DNA of 64,000 bases, from positions 620,001 through 684,000 of the forward strand of contig NZ_CP100390.1 in NCBI RefSeq assembly GCF_026016465.1, written 5' to 3'. The notes below the pieces were generated by a model, which saw nothing but the letters and a program-made list of their open reading frames with translations, did not search any database and had not been told where the DNA came from. This DNA comes from Alkalimarinus alittae (lineage in GTDB: Bacteria > Pseudomonadota > Gammaproteobacteria > Pseudomonadales > Oleiphilaceae). Shown piece after piece: positions 19,738 through 27,777 of this stretch; position 1 is the stretch's first letter, and each line of letters starts with the position of its first letter. The translations under genes and the position numbers were made by a program.

Positions 19738-19932
19738 ATCGTTGCTCCTTAAACGGGTTGTGGTCACTCGCGAAGATTACGAATAGCTAATTTAACATAT
19801 TCTATAATAGGCTTATAGCGACGCATTTTCTTGTGTGATCATGCTGGGAGGTGCGTTTAACCCGATTGCAGGTTGATTTTATCGAGATAGCTAACGTATG
19901 GTTAAGACATATCAACCGTTAAGAGTTTACTT

Positions 19933-20685
19933 ATGCACCTTCTCATTGGTTTTTTAGCCGCTCTACTCGTGTTTACGCTAATTCGCTATGGCATCAATAG
20001 TAGCCCGAAGCAGCGACGTAAACTGGTTTATATCGTGGCCGTTGGATTGGCGGGCGCGGTTTTACTATTGCTACTGATAACCGGCAGAATTCACTTTGTT
20101 GCGGCTATAGTCGCAGCGATTATCCCATTTGCTAAAAAAATACCCGCATTGTTGAAATATATACCCATTGTGCGCTATTTAAAGCAATGGGTGGGGGGCT
20201 CGACGCCTGTTGGTCCAGATGGCGTCACGGTTGTTGAAACCTCTTTACTTACGATGTCACTGACGCACACAAGCGGAAAAATGGACGGTGAAATCTTGCA
20301 GGGTGAGCTTAAAGGCCAGCGCTTATCGCAGTTGAATCCTGCACAGCTTTATCAACTCTATCAATTAGCATCCGAACAATATGCAGACTCAGTTCCTGTC
20401 TTTGATGCCTTTCTACAGCGGCATATAGGGCAAGCGTGGCGTAAAAAAGCTGAACAGTGTGGGTATCAGTTTGATGAACTGAATGCGCCTACCTTCCATT
20501 CTGACATGGACGAGTCTCAAGCATTGCAGATTCTGGGGTTAACAGAGGGGGCCACTAAAAAAGAAATACTAGATGCACACCGAAAACTGATGCAGAAATT
20601 GCACCCAGACCGCGGTGGAAGTAACTTTTTAGCAGCACAGGTGAATACTGCGAAAGACGTGTTGTTAAATAATATGAATGCTTAA
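19933..20685 (+). CDS. Membrane-anchored J-domain protein
   Basis: 250 aa. Two N-terminal transmembrane segments (about residues 1-18 and 30-50), a hydrophobic patch, a middle domain with LTMSLTHTSGKMDGE and LQGELKGQRLSQL, and a C-terminal J-domain (about 195-248) with the HPD motif in KLHPDRGGS. It should stimulate Hsp70 ATPase at the membrane. The domain order (J-domain last, after a TM anchor) resembles the Pam18/DjlC-like class. Divergent from pheA across a 195-base gap. Client unknown. Confidence 0.85.
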   Translation: MHLLIGFLAALLVFTLIRYGINSSPKQRRKLVYIVAVGLAGAVLLLLLITGRIHFVAAIVAAIIPFAKKIPALLKYIPIVRYLKQWVGGSTPVGPDGVTVVETSLLTMSLTHTSGKMDGEILQGELKGQRLSQLNPAQLYQLYQLASEQYADSVPVFDAFLQRHIGQAWRKKAEQCGYQFDELNAPTFHSDMDESQALQILGLTEGATKKEILDAHRKLMQKLHPDRGGSNFLAAQVNTAKDVLLNNMNA

Positions 20686-20728
20686 ACGGCTATTAATGAA
20701 GCCACAGCATGGCATAACCGGGCATTGT

Positions 20729-21556
20729 TTAGTCGCCTACAAGGTCAACTTTAATGGTCATGCTTTGGTTATCAATCGAATGTCGTTCAGTAGAGTAGCC
20801 AATGCCGCTCGTGCTACGTTGAGAATCTTGGCGGGTGCCTCCAATCGTCGCCCACTCACCCAATCTAACGACTTGAACTGACTCAATCGTGGCGGTATTG
20901 ATTGTATTGGGTTGGCGTTTGCTAGCTTGATTTTGCTGGGTACGTATTTTTAGTTCAACCTGATCGCTACCCATTAGTCTAGGTTCAATATAAAACCCGC
21001 TTGTCATATCAATATAATCTACTCCGTTAACCCACTGGCCGTTTATTAATTGTCGCTCACGTACGGGGTGTTTTTGGCCTGCGCTAACGAATGCAGAATG
21101 GCCTTCTAATACTCTAACGGCTTGACTGCCTGTTCCACGGGTTTTGTACGATTTTTTATGCGCTTGAATGTTTATGCTGCCATTGTTCATGGTGTTTGTG
21201 GATGTTGATATCGAGCCTGATATTCCTTTATTGTTTTGTTGGGCGTTGGCATCGCTAGATACGCTGATCAGGAACTGGTTAGGTGCAACATCTAAAGAGG
21301 TTACCAGTTGTTTGATCTCTTCTAAGGTTGACCCGTCAGCCCTAATGGTTAATTGCTGACCCCTTCCGACCACTCGCACTTGCTGTTCAGGGTAGAGTGC
21401 TTTTATTTGGCTTGCTATATCTTCTGCTGCTCGGTATTGAACTGAGATTACCTCAATATTTTGTGCAAATACTGCCTGACTCACGCTTAATAGTAAGAAC
21501 AGTATGCTTATTTTAATAGCGGCTAAACTCGGCGTTAAAACCCAACTGAATCTCAT
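20729..21556 (-). CDS. Secreted secretin-domain protein without a complete channel
   Basis: 275 aa with a signal peptide (about 1-31, ending VFAQ). The N-terminal part (NIEVISVQYRAAEDIASQI, VVGRGQQLTIRADG) matches the N-domain (NolW-like) of type II/III secretins, and the C-terminal part (ESVQVVRLGEWATIGGT) resembles the secretin core, linked by a Ser/Asn/Thr-rich segment. It is less than half the length of GspD or PilQ and stands alone, with no secretion genes nearby. It may be a small periplasmic secretin relative; function not assigned. Confidence 0.75.
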   Translation of the reverse strand: MRFSWVLTPSLAAIKISILFLLLSVSQAVFAQNIEVISVQYRAAEDIASQIKALYPEQQVRVVGRGQQLTIRADGSTLEEIKQLVTSLDVAPNQFLISVSSDANAQQNNKGISGSISTSTNTMNNGSINIQAHKKSYKTRGTGSQAVRVLEGHSAFVSAGQKHPVRERQLINGQWVNGVDYIDMTSGFYIEPRLMGSDQVELKIRTQQNQASKRQPNTINTATIESVQVVRLGEWATIGGTRQDSQRSTSGIGYSTERHSIDNQSMTIKVDLVGD

Positions 21557-21745
21557 GTTTAATCCTTAATCTGCGCAAAGATATAAGTTTAAATAGCGTT
21601 ACACCCTACACAAAAAATGTAGCATTAAAACGCTAACGTAGCAGCCTTTCAGTTTAGACCTTTATGCGGCAGACTAAACAATGAATATTGATAAGTTTAG
21701 CCTGAGTGGGTTTGCAAGCGAGTTTAATTGGGTTAAGATTCTTTC

Positions 21746-21937
21746 ATGAATATGAAAAACACACGCCTACACATCACTGCATTTGACCTCTTTGTCGCGT
21801 TGACGAAGCCGTGTTCTGCCGTGTCTGTCGATAAAAATGGCAATAACGGTGTTGTTTCATCTAACAATTTTTCTGGTTGGCAGTATTGGTTTTACTATTT
21901 TAGTAAGACGGTTAAGCGAACCCTGGATACTCGTTAA
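21746..21937 (+). CDS. Aromatic-rich leader peptide of the DAHP synthase gene
   Basis: 63 codons from ATG 21746 (or ATG 21752) to TAA 21935-21937. Codons 45-52 (21878-21901) read W-Q-Y-W-F-Y-Y-F: two Trp, three Tyr and two Phe within eight codons, a density unlikely by chance. It ends 137 bases before a gene for the first enzyme of aromatic amino acid synthesis and is followed by alternative RNA hairpins and a terminator. By analogy with trpL and pheL, I infer the peptide is a ribosome-stalling sensor for charged Trp, Tyr and Phe tRNAs. The Shine-Dalgarno (GGGTTAAG) is weak and the peptide is long for a leader, so the true start could be internal. Confidence 0.75.
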   Translation: MNMKNTRLHITAFDLFVALTKPCSAVSVDKNGNNGVVSSNNFSGWQYWFYYFSKTVKRTLDTR

Positions 21938-22031
21938 GTACGACAATGTATCAGGAAGGTGAGTTTAACAAAACAGCCTTCCGGACAAGTTTTATAAAAC
22001 CCCGAAAGGCTTTGGCTAATCGGGGTTTTTT
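21922..22031 (+). promoter_or_regulatory. Transcription attenuator of the DAHP synthase gene
   Basis: Successive alternative pairings read from the sequence: segment 0 (21922-21930, CCTGGATAC) with segment 1 (21948-21955, GTATCAGG); segment 1 (21954-21959, GGAAGG) with segment 2 (21977-21982, CCTTCC); segment 2 (21975-21984, AGCCTTCCGG) with segment 3 (22002-22011, CCGAAAGGCT); and segment 3/terminator 5' arm (21996-22005, AAAACCCCGA) with the terminator 3' arm (22020-22029) before a T run. A ribosome stalled at the aromatic codons leaves 0:1 free to form, so 2:3 forms and transcription continues; a ribosome reaching the stop codon melts segment 0, so 1:2 forms and the terminator follows. Mechanism is inferred. 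Confidence 0.75.
21996..22031 (+). terminator. Intrinsic terminator of the attenuator
   Basis: AAAACCCCGA, 14-base loop, TCGGGGTTTT and T run, lying 44 bases before the DAHP synthase start codon and after the leader stop codon. Its place inside the leader of a gene, rather than after one, is what marks it as an attenuator. Confidence 0.9.
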
Positions 22032-22074
22032 CGTTTTAGGGCTTTAACTAAGTAAGGAATATAAGGATTCATCT

Positions 22075-23139
22075 ATGACTAACTCAACTAGCATAGGTTT
22101 AGATCATCAGGCTGAAGCTGAGACATCTTCCACCTCTGTGGATGTTTTGCCTTCATCACTAGTGATTAAACAGCAGTTACAAGCGGCTGGCGCTTTACGA
22201 TTGCAGGTTCAGCAACAACAGCAAATGATTAATCGCATTGTCAGTGGTGCAGATCCTCGCATGATGGTGGTGACAGGGCCTTGCTCAATACATGACACCG
22301 CATCGGCTATCGATTACGGGCGACGCCTTGCGCATTTATCTTCTAAAGTGAGTGACCGTTTGTGCTTAGTCATGCGTTGCTACTTTGAAAAACCAAGAAC
22401 AACCGTCGGGTGGAAGGGGCTGTTACATGACCCGTTATTAGATGGCAGCGATGACATGGAACGGGGCGTGAGATTATCTCGTACTCTATTACTTGAACTT
22501 GCCGGTATGGGGCTGCCATTGGCGACAGAAGCACTTAGCCCATTAGCCATTAGCTACTTTGATGACCTTATTAGCTGGGTTGCTATCGGTGCAAGAACAA
22601 CTGAATCTCAGCCTCATAGAGAAATGGCGAGTGGATTGTCTGCTGCCGTAGGATTTAAGAACGCGACAGATGGAGGTTTTACGGCAGCGATTAATTCCAT
22701 GAAGTCAGCGGCAAATCCTCATGTGTTTATGGGGGTGTCTGAGAATGGTGAGATAGGAATCGTTCGTACCGCCGGAAACCCTAATGGCCATATCGTACTC
22801 AGAGGTGGAAACGGACAACCGAATTATGATGCGCTCAATATAGCGCGTTGCCAGCATGCACTTCGAGATGCCGGTTTGAATCAGCGCATTATGATTGACT
22901 GCAGTCACGAGAATTCAGGCAAAGACCACCTCAAACAACCCCTTGTACTGAAAGACATTGCTGAACAAGTGAAGGCGGGTAATAGCGCTATTATGGGCAT
23001 AATGATTGAAAGTCATATAAATGAGCATCGACAAGATATTTCAGCTGACATGGAGTACGGTGTCTCTATCACTGATGCGTGCATGAGTTGGGAGCAGACT
23101 GAGCGTTCAATTAACGCGCTGTATGAGTCGCTTGGTTAA
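22075..23139 (+). CDS. Class I 3-deoxy-7-phosphoheptulonate (DAHP) synthase
   Basis: Condenses phosphoenolpyruvate and erythrose 4-phosphate, the entry step of the shikimate pathway. 354 aa, AroF/AroG/AroH type: MVVTGPCSIHD, MRCYFEKPRTTVGWKG, AIGARTTESQ, SAAVGFKNATDG, DCSHENSGKDH. Which isozyme (Phe-, Tyr- or Trp-inhibited) cannot be read with confidence, so no symbol is given. AAGGA lies seven bases before the ATG. The gene follows an aromatic leader peptide and attenuator, so expression should rise when Trp, Tyr or Phe tRNAs are uncharged. Confidence 0.94.
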   Translation: MTNSTSIGLDHQAEAETSSTSVDVLPSSLVIKQQLQAAGALRLQVQQQQQMINRIVSGADPRMMVVTGPCSIHDTASAIDYGRRLAHLSSKVSDRLCLVMRCYFEKPRTTVGWKGLLHDPLLDGSDDMERGVRLSRTLLLELAGMGLPLATEALSPLAISYFDDLISWVAIGARTTESQPHREMASGLSAAVGFKNATDGGFTAAINSMKSAANPHVFMGVSENGEIGIVRTAGNPNGHIVLRGGNGQPNYDALNIARCQHALRDAGLNQRIMIDCSHENSGKDHLKQPLVLKDIAEQVKAGNSAIMGIMIESHINEHRQDISADMEYGVSITDACMSWEQTERSINALYESLG

Positions 23140-23178
23140 TTGAAAGTGCTGATGAAAAAAGAAGCTGATTAATTGAGG

Positions 23179-23367
23179 CTATCTTTTTTCATTTTCTGAT
23201 TGGTCTTGATCAGATTTTGGACATGCAGTGGATACCGTGAACGCAATGCCAACCAACGCGGCGGATACAATCATGATAAACACCCATATATGCCCCAAAT
23301 ACCAAGTTAGAAAGACGCAAATAGCCCCTAGTGAAAAGGTATAGAGTAACGCTTGTTTAACCGTCAT
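23179..23367 (-). CDS. Small two-span membrane protein, hypothetical
   Basis: 62 aa with two hydrophobic segments (about residues 7-23 and 27-47) and a charged C-terminal tail (CPKSDQDQSENEKR). No family recognised. The Shine-Dalgarno is poor. Its hydrophobic profile and separation from other genes favour a real small membrane protein, but it could be a chance frame. Confidence 0.45.
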   Translation of the reverse strand: MTVKQALLYTFSLGAICVFLTWYLGHIWVFIMIVSAALVGIAFTVSTACPKSDQDQSENEKR

Positions 23368-23673
23368 TTTTGTCTACTTTTTAGAACGTGCTTAAGGGTA
23401 TGCCATCAGCGCTAATGAGTTGAAGAGCAAAAGAGTGCAGTGCCTACCGTATTGAAACTTAGCGGTGATTCATCTGAGATAGACTAGACTTAAGGGGGTT
23501 ATGGTCGCAGAGTCTTAAGCCTAAAACAACATAAACGGACGAGCTGATAATAGATAAGAAACATCAGTTATATGTAAAAGCTATCAATATGATTGAATCA
23601 ATTGATTGTATTAATTTTAGGCTTTGCGATATCTTATGATTATCAGATAAACACTACGCACTAGGAGACGTAC
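23368..23673. other. Intergenic region upstream of Prx-Grx gene
   Basis: No gene seen. Just upstream of the peroxiredoxin-glutaredoxin gene are a perfect 12-base palindrome AATCAATTGATT (23596-23607) and an imperfect inverted repeat TATCTTATGATTATCAGATA (23630-23649, 16 of 20 positions symmetric). Either could be a regulator site; neither is a clear OxyR box (no ATAG-N7-CTAT series). AGGAG lies before the ATG at 23674. Confidence 0.4.
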
Positions 23674-24408
23674 ATGTTGCAATCTAAAGAAGGTCAAGCA
23701 GTACCACAGGTCACCTTTCCAACTCGTGAAAATAATGAGTGGAAACAGGTCAGCACGAATGAACTATTTGCAGGTAAGACTGTTGTGCTGTTTGCATTAC
23801 CCGGAGCATTTACACCGACTTGCTCAAGCACACACTTACCTCGATATAACGAATTAGCGGGTGTATTTAAAGAAAATGGTGTTGATAGCATTATTTGCTT
23901 GTCTGTAAACGATCCGTTTGTAATGGACGCATGGAAAGAAAACCAAAAGGCCGAGAATATCTCTTTCTTACCGGATGGAAATGCGGACTTCTCAGAAGGT
24001 ATGGGAATGGCCGTCGATAAAAATGACTTAGGGTTTGGTAAGCGTTCGTGGCGTTATTCCATGCTAGTAAAAGATGGAGTCATCGAGAAGATGTTTATTG
24101 AGCCAGAAAAGCCAGGCGACCCTTTTGAAGTGTCTGACGCCGATACGATGCTTAATTACATCAACCCGAATGCGAAGTTGCCGTCACGTATTACGTTATT
24201 CAGTAAGCCTGGTTGCTCACACTGTCACAGAGCTAGAGATTTGCTGAATAAGAAAGGCTTTAGATTTGAAGATATCGAACTGGGTCAAGGCGGTGTTAGT
24301 TACAGCTCATTGCAGGCCGTTACCGGTAAAGGAACTACGCCTCAAGTATTTGTTGATGGTGCTTTGATCGGTGGGGCAGATGAGTTGGAAGCCTACTTAG
24401 GTCAGTAG
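23674..24408 (+). CDS. Peroxiredoxin-glutaredoxin hybrid (Prx5-Grx)
   Basis: Thiol peroxidase fused to its own reductant. 244 aa: N-terminal Prx5-type domain (residues 1-165) with the peroxidatic Cys50 in GAFTPTCS, and a C-terminal glutaredoxin domain (about 172-244) with Cys181 and Cys184 in CSHC and the cis-proline segment TTPQVFVDG. Such hybrids reduce hydroperoxides with glutathione as electron source (as shown for Haemophilus hyPrx). The next gene encodes a pyridine-nucleotide disulfide oxidoreductase, which may belong to the same redox chain (inference). Confidence 0.95.
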   Translation: MLQSKEGQAVPQVTFPTRENNEWKQVSTNELFAGKTVVLFALPGAFTPTCSSTHLPRYNELAGVFKENGVDSIICLSVNDPFVMDAWKENQKAENISFLPDGNADFSEGMGMAVDKNDLGFGKRSWRYSMLVKDGVIEKMFIEPEKPGDPFEVSDADTMLNYINPNAKLPSRITLFSKPGCSHCHRARDLLNKKGFRFEDIELGQGGVSYSSLQAVTGKGTTPQVFVDGALIGGADELEAYLGQ

Positions 24409-24520
24409 TCCAAAGAGCGCGAGCTTTGCCGGTCGGTAGGGCTCACGACTCATGCACGATGTTATCCGGTTCATTCTGAGTAAGGATGCTCTCTCTATTC
24501 ATGCGAGGCAAGAGGCAATA

Positions 24521-26035
24521 ATGCAGTCAGATCAGTTAGACAATAGAATACAAAACGTTGATGTTGTCATTATCGGGGCCGGTACGGCAGGCCTAGGGGC
24601 TTACCGAGAGGTTAGTAAGCATACTGATAGTGTCGTATTAATTGAAGGAGGCCCCTATGGTACGACCTGTGCTCGAGTGGGGTGTATGCCGAGTAAGTTG
24701 TTAATTGCCGCAGCAGAAGCCGCTCATGCAATAGAGAAAGCGCCTATATTTGGAGTAAGTGCAGGCCCAGTATCCGTTGATGGGAAAGCCGTTATGCAGC
24801 GAGTTCGCTCTGAAAGAGACCGATTTGCCGGCTTTGTTGTTGAGTCTGTTGAAGAGATCCCAGAATCAAAGCGTATTCGAGGTTATGCCACGTTTGTAGA
24901 TGATCACCGGTTAAACATCTCGCTTGAAGCGGGCGGCGAAACAGCGCTATATGCTGAGCGTGTGGTGATTGCTACCGGCAGTCGTCCGACTTATCCTCCT
25001 ACCTTTGAAGCTTTAGGCGATAGACTCTTAATTAACGACTCGGTTTTTGAACTAGAAAGCTTGCCTGAATCGGTTGCTGTATTCGGGCCGGGCGTTATCG
25101 GTTTAGAGATAGGGCAGTCTTTGAGTCGGTTAGGTGTGGATATTCGAGTATTTGGTTTGGGAGGCGGCCTCGGTGCAACACGTGACCCTGAAATTAGAGA
25201 ATATGCTAAACACGCTTTTAACGAAGCGTTTTATCTGGACCCCGATGCCGAAGTAAAAGGCATGGAGCGAGTTGACGGCGATGATAAAACACAGGTTTCA
25301 GTGACGTATATTCATAGAGAAAAAGGCGAGATTACCGAGTGCTTTGATTATGTGCTTGCTGCGACAGGTCGCAAACCGAATGTCGATAACTTGGGGTTAG
25401 AAAATACGTCATTGAAACTTGATGACAGAGGTGTGCCTGTATTTGATCGTTACACGTTGCAAACGAAACTAGAAAATACAGGTGGCGCTCACACCAGTAG
25501 CCATATCTTTATTGCAGGGGATGCCAGTAACGACATTCCACTGTTGCACGAAGCCGCAGATGAAGGGCGAATTGCAGGGGGAAATGCAGGTGGTTACCCC
25601 AGAGTCCTAGCAGGCCATAGGCGAGCACCCCTTGCGGTCGTATTTACTGATCCTCAAATTGCAGCGGTGGGCTTAACGCTAGATCAGGTTAAAGCGCGTT
25701 GCCATACCTGTTATGCAACGGGCAAAGTATCTTTTGAGAATCAGGGTAGAAGCCGAGTAATGGGCAAAAACAAAGGGCTTTTGAAAGTCTATGGCGAGCA
25801 AGGTACAGGGTTGTTTTTAGGGGCTGAAATGTTTGGGCCTGCAGCCGAGCATATTGCCCACCTTTTATCTTGGGCGGTACAGAAACGTATGACGGTATCT
25901 GAAATGCTAGATATGCCATTTTACCACCCTGTTATTGAAGAAGGGGTACGAACAGCGTTGAGAGATCTCAATAGTAACCTTAATATCGGGCCTGATGTTA
26001 TTAAGGGTTGCCTAGATTGCGGCCCTGGCGCCTAA
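24521..26035 (+). CDS. Dihydrolipoamide dehydrogenase-like flavoprotein with C-terminal CxxC
   Basis: FAD- and NAD(P)-dependent disulfide oxidoreductase. 504 aa from the ATG at 24521, chosen because GAGGC precedes it and [19 protein letters not shown] fits the fold; a frame from 24452 is open but unsupported. FAD motif [12 protein letters not shown], redox pair Cys50/Cys55 in [10 protein letters not shown], second dinucleotide fold [13 protein letters not shown], and a C-terminal dimer domain with YHPVIEEG (His-Glu pair). Unusually, the last residues [10 protein letters not shown] contain another Cys pair (C497, C500), recalling the mobile C-terminal redox centre of large thioredoxin reductases. 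Substrate unknown; it is not next to 2-oxoacid dehydrogenase genes but follows the Prx-Grx gene. Confidence 0.85.
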   Translation: MQSDQLDNRIQNVDVVIIGAGTAGLGAYREVSKHTDSVVLIEGGPYGTTCARVGCMPSKLLIAAAEAAHAIEKAPIFGVSAGPVSVDGKAVMQRVRSERDRFAGFVVESVEEIPESKRIRGYATFVDDHRLNISLEAGGETALYAERVVIATGSRPTYPPTFEALGDRLLINDSVFELESLPESVAVFGPGVIGLEIGQSLSRLGVDIRVFGLGGGLGATRDPEIREYAKHAFNEAFYLDPDAEVKGMERVDGDDKTQVSVTYIHREKGEITECFDYVLAATGRKPNVDNLGLENTSLKLDDRGVPVFDRYTLQTKLENTGGAHTSSHIFIAGDASNDIPLLHEAADEGRIAGGNAGGYPRVLAGHRRAPLAVVFTDPQIAAVGLTLDQVKARCHTCYATGKVSFENQGRSRVMGKNKGLLKVYGEQGTGLFLGAEMFGPAAEHIAHLLSWAVQKRMTVSEMLDMPFYHPVIEEGVRTALRDLNSNLNIGPDVIKGCLDCGPGA

Positions 26036-26078
26036 CTTCAATAGGCTGATAAACGATCTGAGTATTCTTGTTGTCGTT

Positions 26079-26112
26079 AGACGGTACTGGTAATCTAGTG
26101 CCGTCTTTTTGT
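26079..26112 (+). terminator. Intrinsic terminator after the flavoprotein gene
   Basis: AGACGGTACT, eight-base loop, AGTGCCGTCT with a T run; ten pairs including one G-U. Confidence 0.88.
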
Positions 26113-26116
26113 TTTC

Positions 26117-27337
26117 ATGAATGGAATAACCATGAACTACGCTGTCGAAGGAACCGATTTTCTGATTCTCAGCATCATCGCTGTATTTGCGGGTGGTTAC
26201 ATTAACCGCGTTATCCCCCTTCTCAAAAGAAACAATATACCCGAAGCTGTGACCGGTGGGTTGCTATTTAGCATCGTTATTGGCGTCGTGAGTAGCCAAT
26301 GGGATTTGACTCTCGACTTTGATATGCGGCTTCGCGATATTTTATTACTGATCTTTTTTACCACCATCGGCTTAACTGCTAAATTTAGGCTGTTAATGGC
26401 GGGCGGAAAGGCGTTAGTTATCTTGCTGTCGATATCAATGGTGTTTCTTATTCTGCAGAATGCCGCAGGCGTGTTCATCATGACTTCTTTTGGCAGTGAG
26501 CCAGCGTATGGTTTATTTGTAGGCAGTATCTCTCTAGCTGGCGGGCATGGCACTGCCATCGCTTGGGGTGCAGAAGCGGCAAAGGCTGGTTTAGAAGATG
26601 CCGAAGCGCTAGGCATCACTTTTGCTACGTTTGGTTTAATTATGGGGGGTATTATTGGTGGCCCGATTGCAGGGCGGCTAATAAAAGCCAATGGGCTTAA
26701 ACCTAAGGGCGAGATTGATATTATAACCACCGTATCAGAGGTCAAAGAGCGCTATCATCCTACAACGCTTGAAGATATTCTTAAAACCACTTTGGTGATT
26801 GCGGTTTGTATTCAAACAGGTGATTTAGTAAACCGTTTTTTATTTAATACTGGCATGCTGCTCCCTGGATTCTTAACTGCCATGTTGATGGCTATCACCA
26901 TAACCAATAGCGCTGATGTTGCAAAATTCAAGATTAGCGAACGGGCTGTCAGTGTGGCTAATAACGTAAGTTTACAGATATTTCTCGTGATGAGTCTTAT
27001 CTCCATGCAGTTTGCTGCTCTTTCAGATGATGTGCTGTTAGCGGTAATCGTCATGTGCACACAAGTAACCGTTATTACGTTGTTTACAATGTGGGTGGTT
27101 TTTAGGGTGATGGGGCGTGACTATGATGCCGCTGTTATGGCGTCCGGTTTCGCTGGTCTAGGCTTAGGCGCTACCCCAGTCGCGATCGGTAATATGAACG
27201 CCATCACCAATCGATTTGGTCCCTCACCAAAAGCATTTTTGGTGGTTCCATTGGTCGGTGCTTTCTTTATTGATATCGCAAATGCATTAATTCTAAAAAT
27301 CTTCCTTGCACTGCCTATGATGGGCGGTGGTTTCTAG
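26117..27337 (+). CDS. gltS: Sodium/glutamate symporter GltS-like
   Basis: Inner-membrane Na+/glutamate uptake carrier. 406 aa, around ten hydrophobic segments, with the family features GGYINRVIPLLKRNNIPEAVTGG (given here as GGYINR and IPEAVTGG), SISLAGGHGTAIAWG in the first re-entrant loop and GLGATPVAIGNMNA in the inverted second repeat. The start may be the ATG at 26132, which has GGAATAA just before it; the upstream ATG adds five residues. It follows the terminator of the flavoprotein gene, so it has its own promoter. Confidence 0.85.
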   Translation: MNGITMNYAVEGTDFLILSIIAVFAGGYINRVIPLLKRNNIPEAVTGGLLFSIVIGVVSSQWDLTLDFDMRLRDILLLIFFTTIGLTAKFRLLMAGGKALVILLSISMVFLILQNAAGVFIMTSFGSEPAYGLFVGSISLAGGHGTAIAWGAEAAKAGLEDAEALGITFATFGLIMGGIIGGPIAGRLIKANGLKPKGEIDIITTVSEVKERYHPTTLEDILKTTLVIAVCIQTGDLVNRFLFNTGMLLPGFLTAMLMAITITNSADVAKFKISERAVSVANNVSLQIFLVMSLISMQFAALSDDVLLAVIVMCTQVTVITLFTMWVVFRVMGRDYDAAVMASGFAGLGLGATPVAIGNMNAITNRFGPSPKAFLVVPLVGAFFIDIANALILKIFLALPMMGGGF

Positions 27338-27398
27338 GGGGGGGGGTAAAATTCGAGCATGCTATACGAAAAGCATTACACACAAGGCGTAAATTATA

Positions 27399-27671
27399 AT
27401 GGCAAGGAATCGTGGCCAAGGTGGTCCTATTGAATCAAGGTTGATGGGCCTGTTTGCATCTCTATTTTTCTCGGTACCTACCGCCGCTTTTATTTGGCTC
27501 GGGGTCAACAAAGAGCTCGCATTTTGGGGTGGGTTTATCGATAGTATTTACTTGATCAGCTGCATTGCTGTGTTTGCGGTATTGGCGTTGCTACTCCCGC
27601 AACTGTTTCCATCTATTCTTGGGCGTATCTGGCGGGGCATTCTCAAGGTTGAGCGTTGGTGGGGGTGGTAG
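27399..27671 (+). CDS. Small two-span membrane protein, hypothetical
   Basis: 90 aa: a charged N-terminus, two hydrophobic segments (about residues 15-34 and 45-68) and a Trp-rich end (VERWWGW). No family recognised. It lies 61 bases after gltS, past a run of ten G residues (27337-27346), and may be cotranscribed with it. Confidence 0.6.
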   Translation: MARNRGQGGPIESRLMGLFASLFFSVPTAAFIWLGVNKELAFWGGFIDSIYLISCIAVFAVLALLLPQLFPSILGRIWRGILKVERWWGW

Positions 27672-27777
27672 TCTTTGTAGAAGGGGGATGTGCTAGATGC
27701 ATGTCTCGCGATTAAGCATTAGGGTGTTTAAAATGCCACTTATCGTCTATCCTAATATTGTGGTGACGAGGAGTTGT

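Noticed and set aside
20678-20881. 67-codon plus-strand frame after the J-domain gene
   Set aside because: Overlaps the end of the secretin-domain gene antisense, has no Shine-Dalgarno of note and no family resemblance.
26197-26745. 182-codon minus-strand frame opposite gltS
   Set aside because: Antisense reading of a membrane protein gene; composition is the complement of hydrophobic codons and the plus-strand gene is clearly real.
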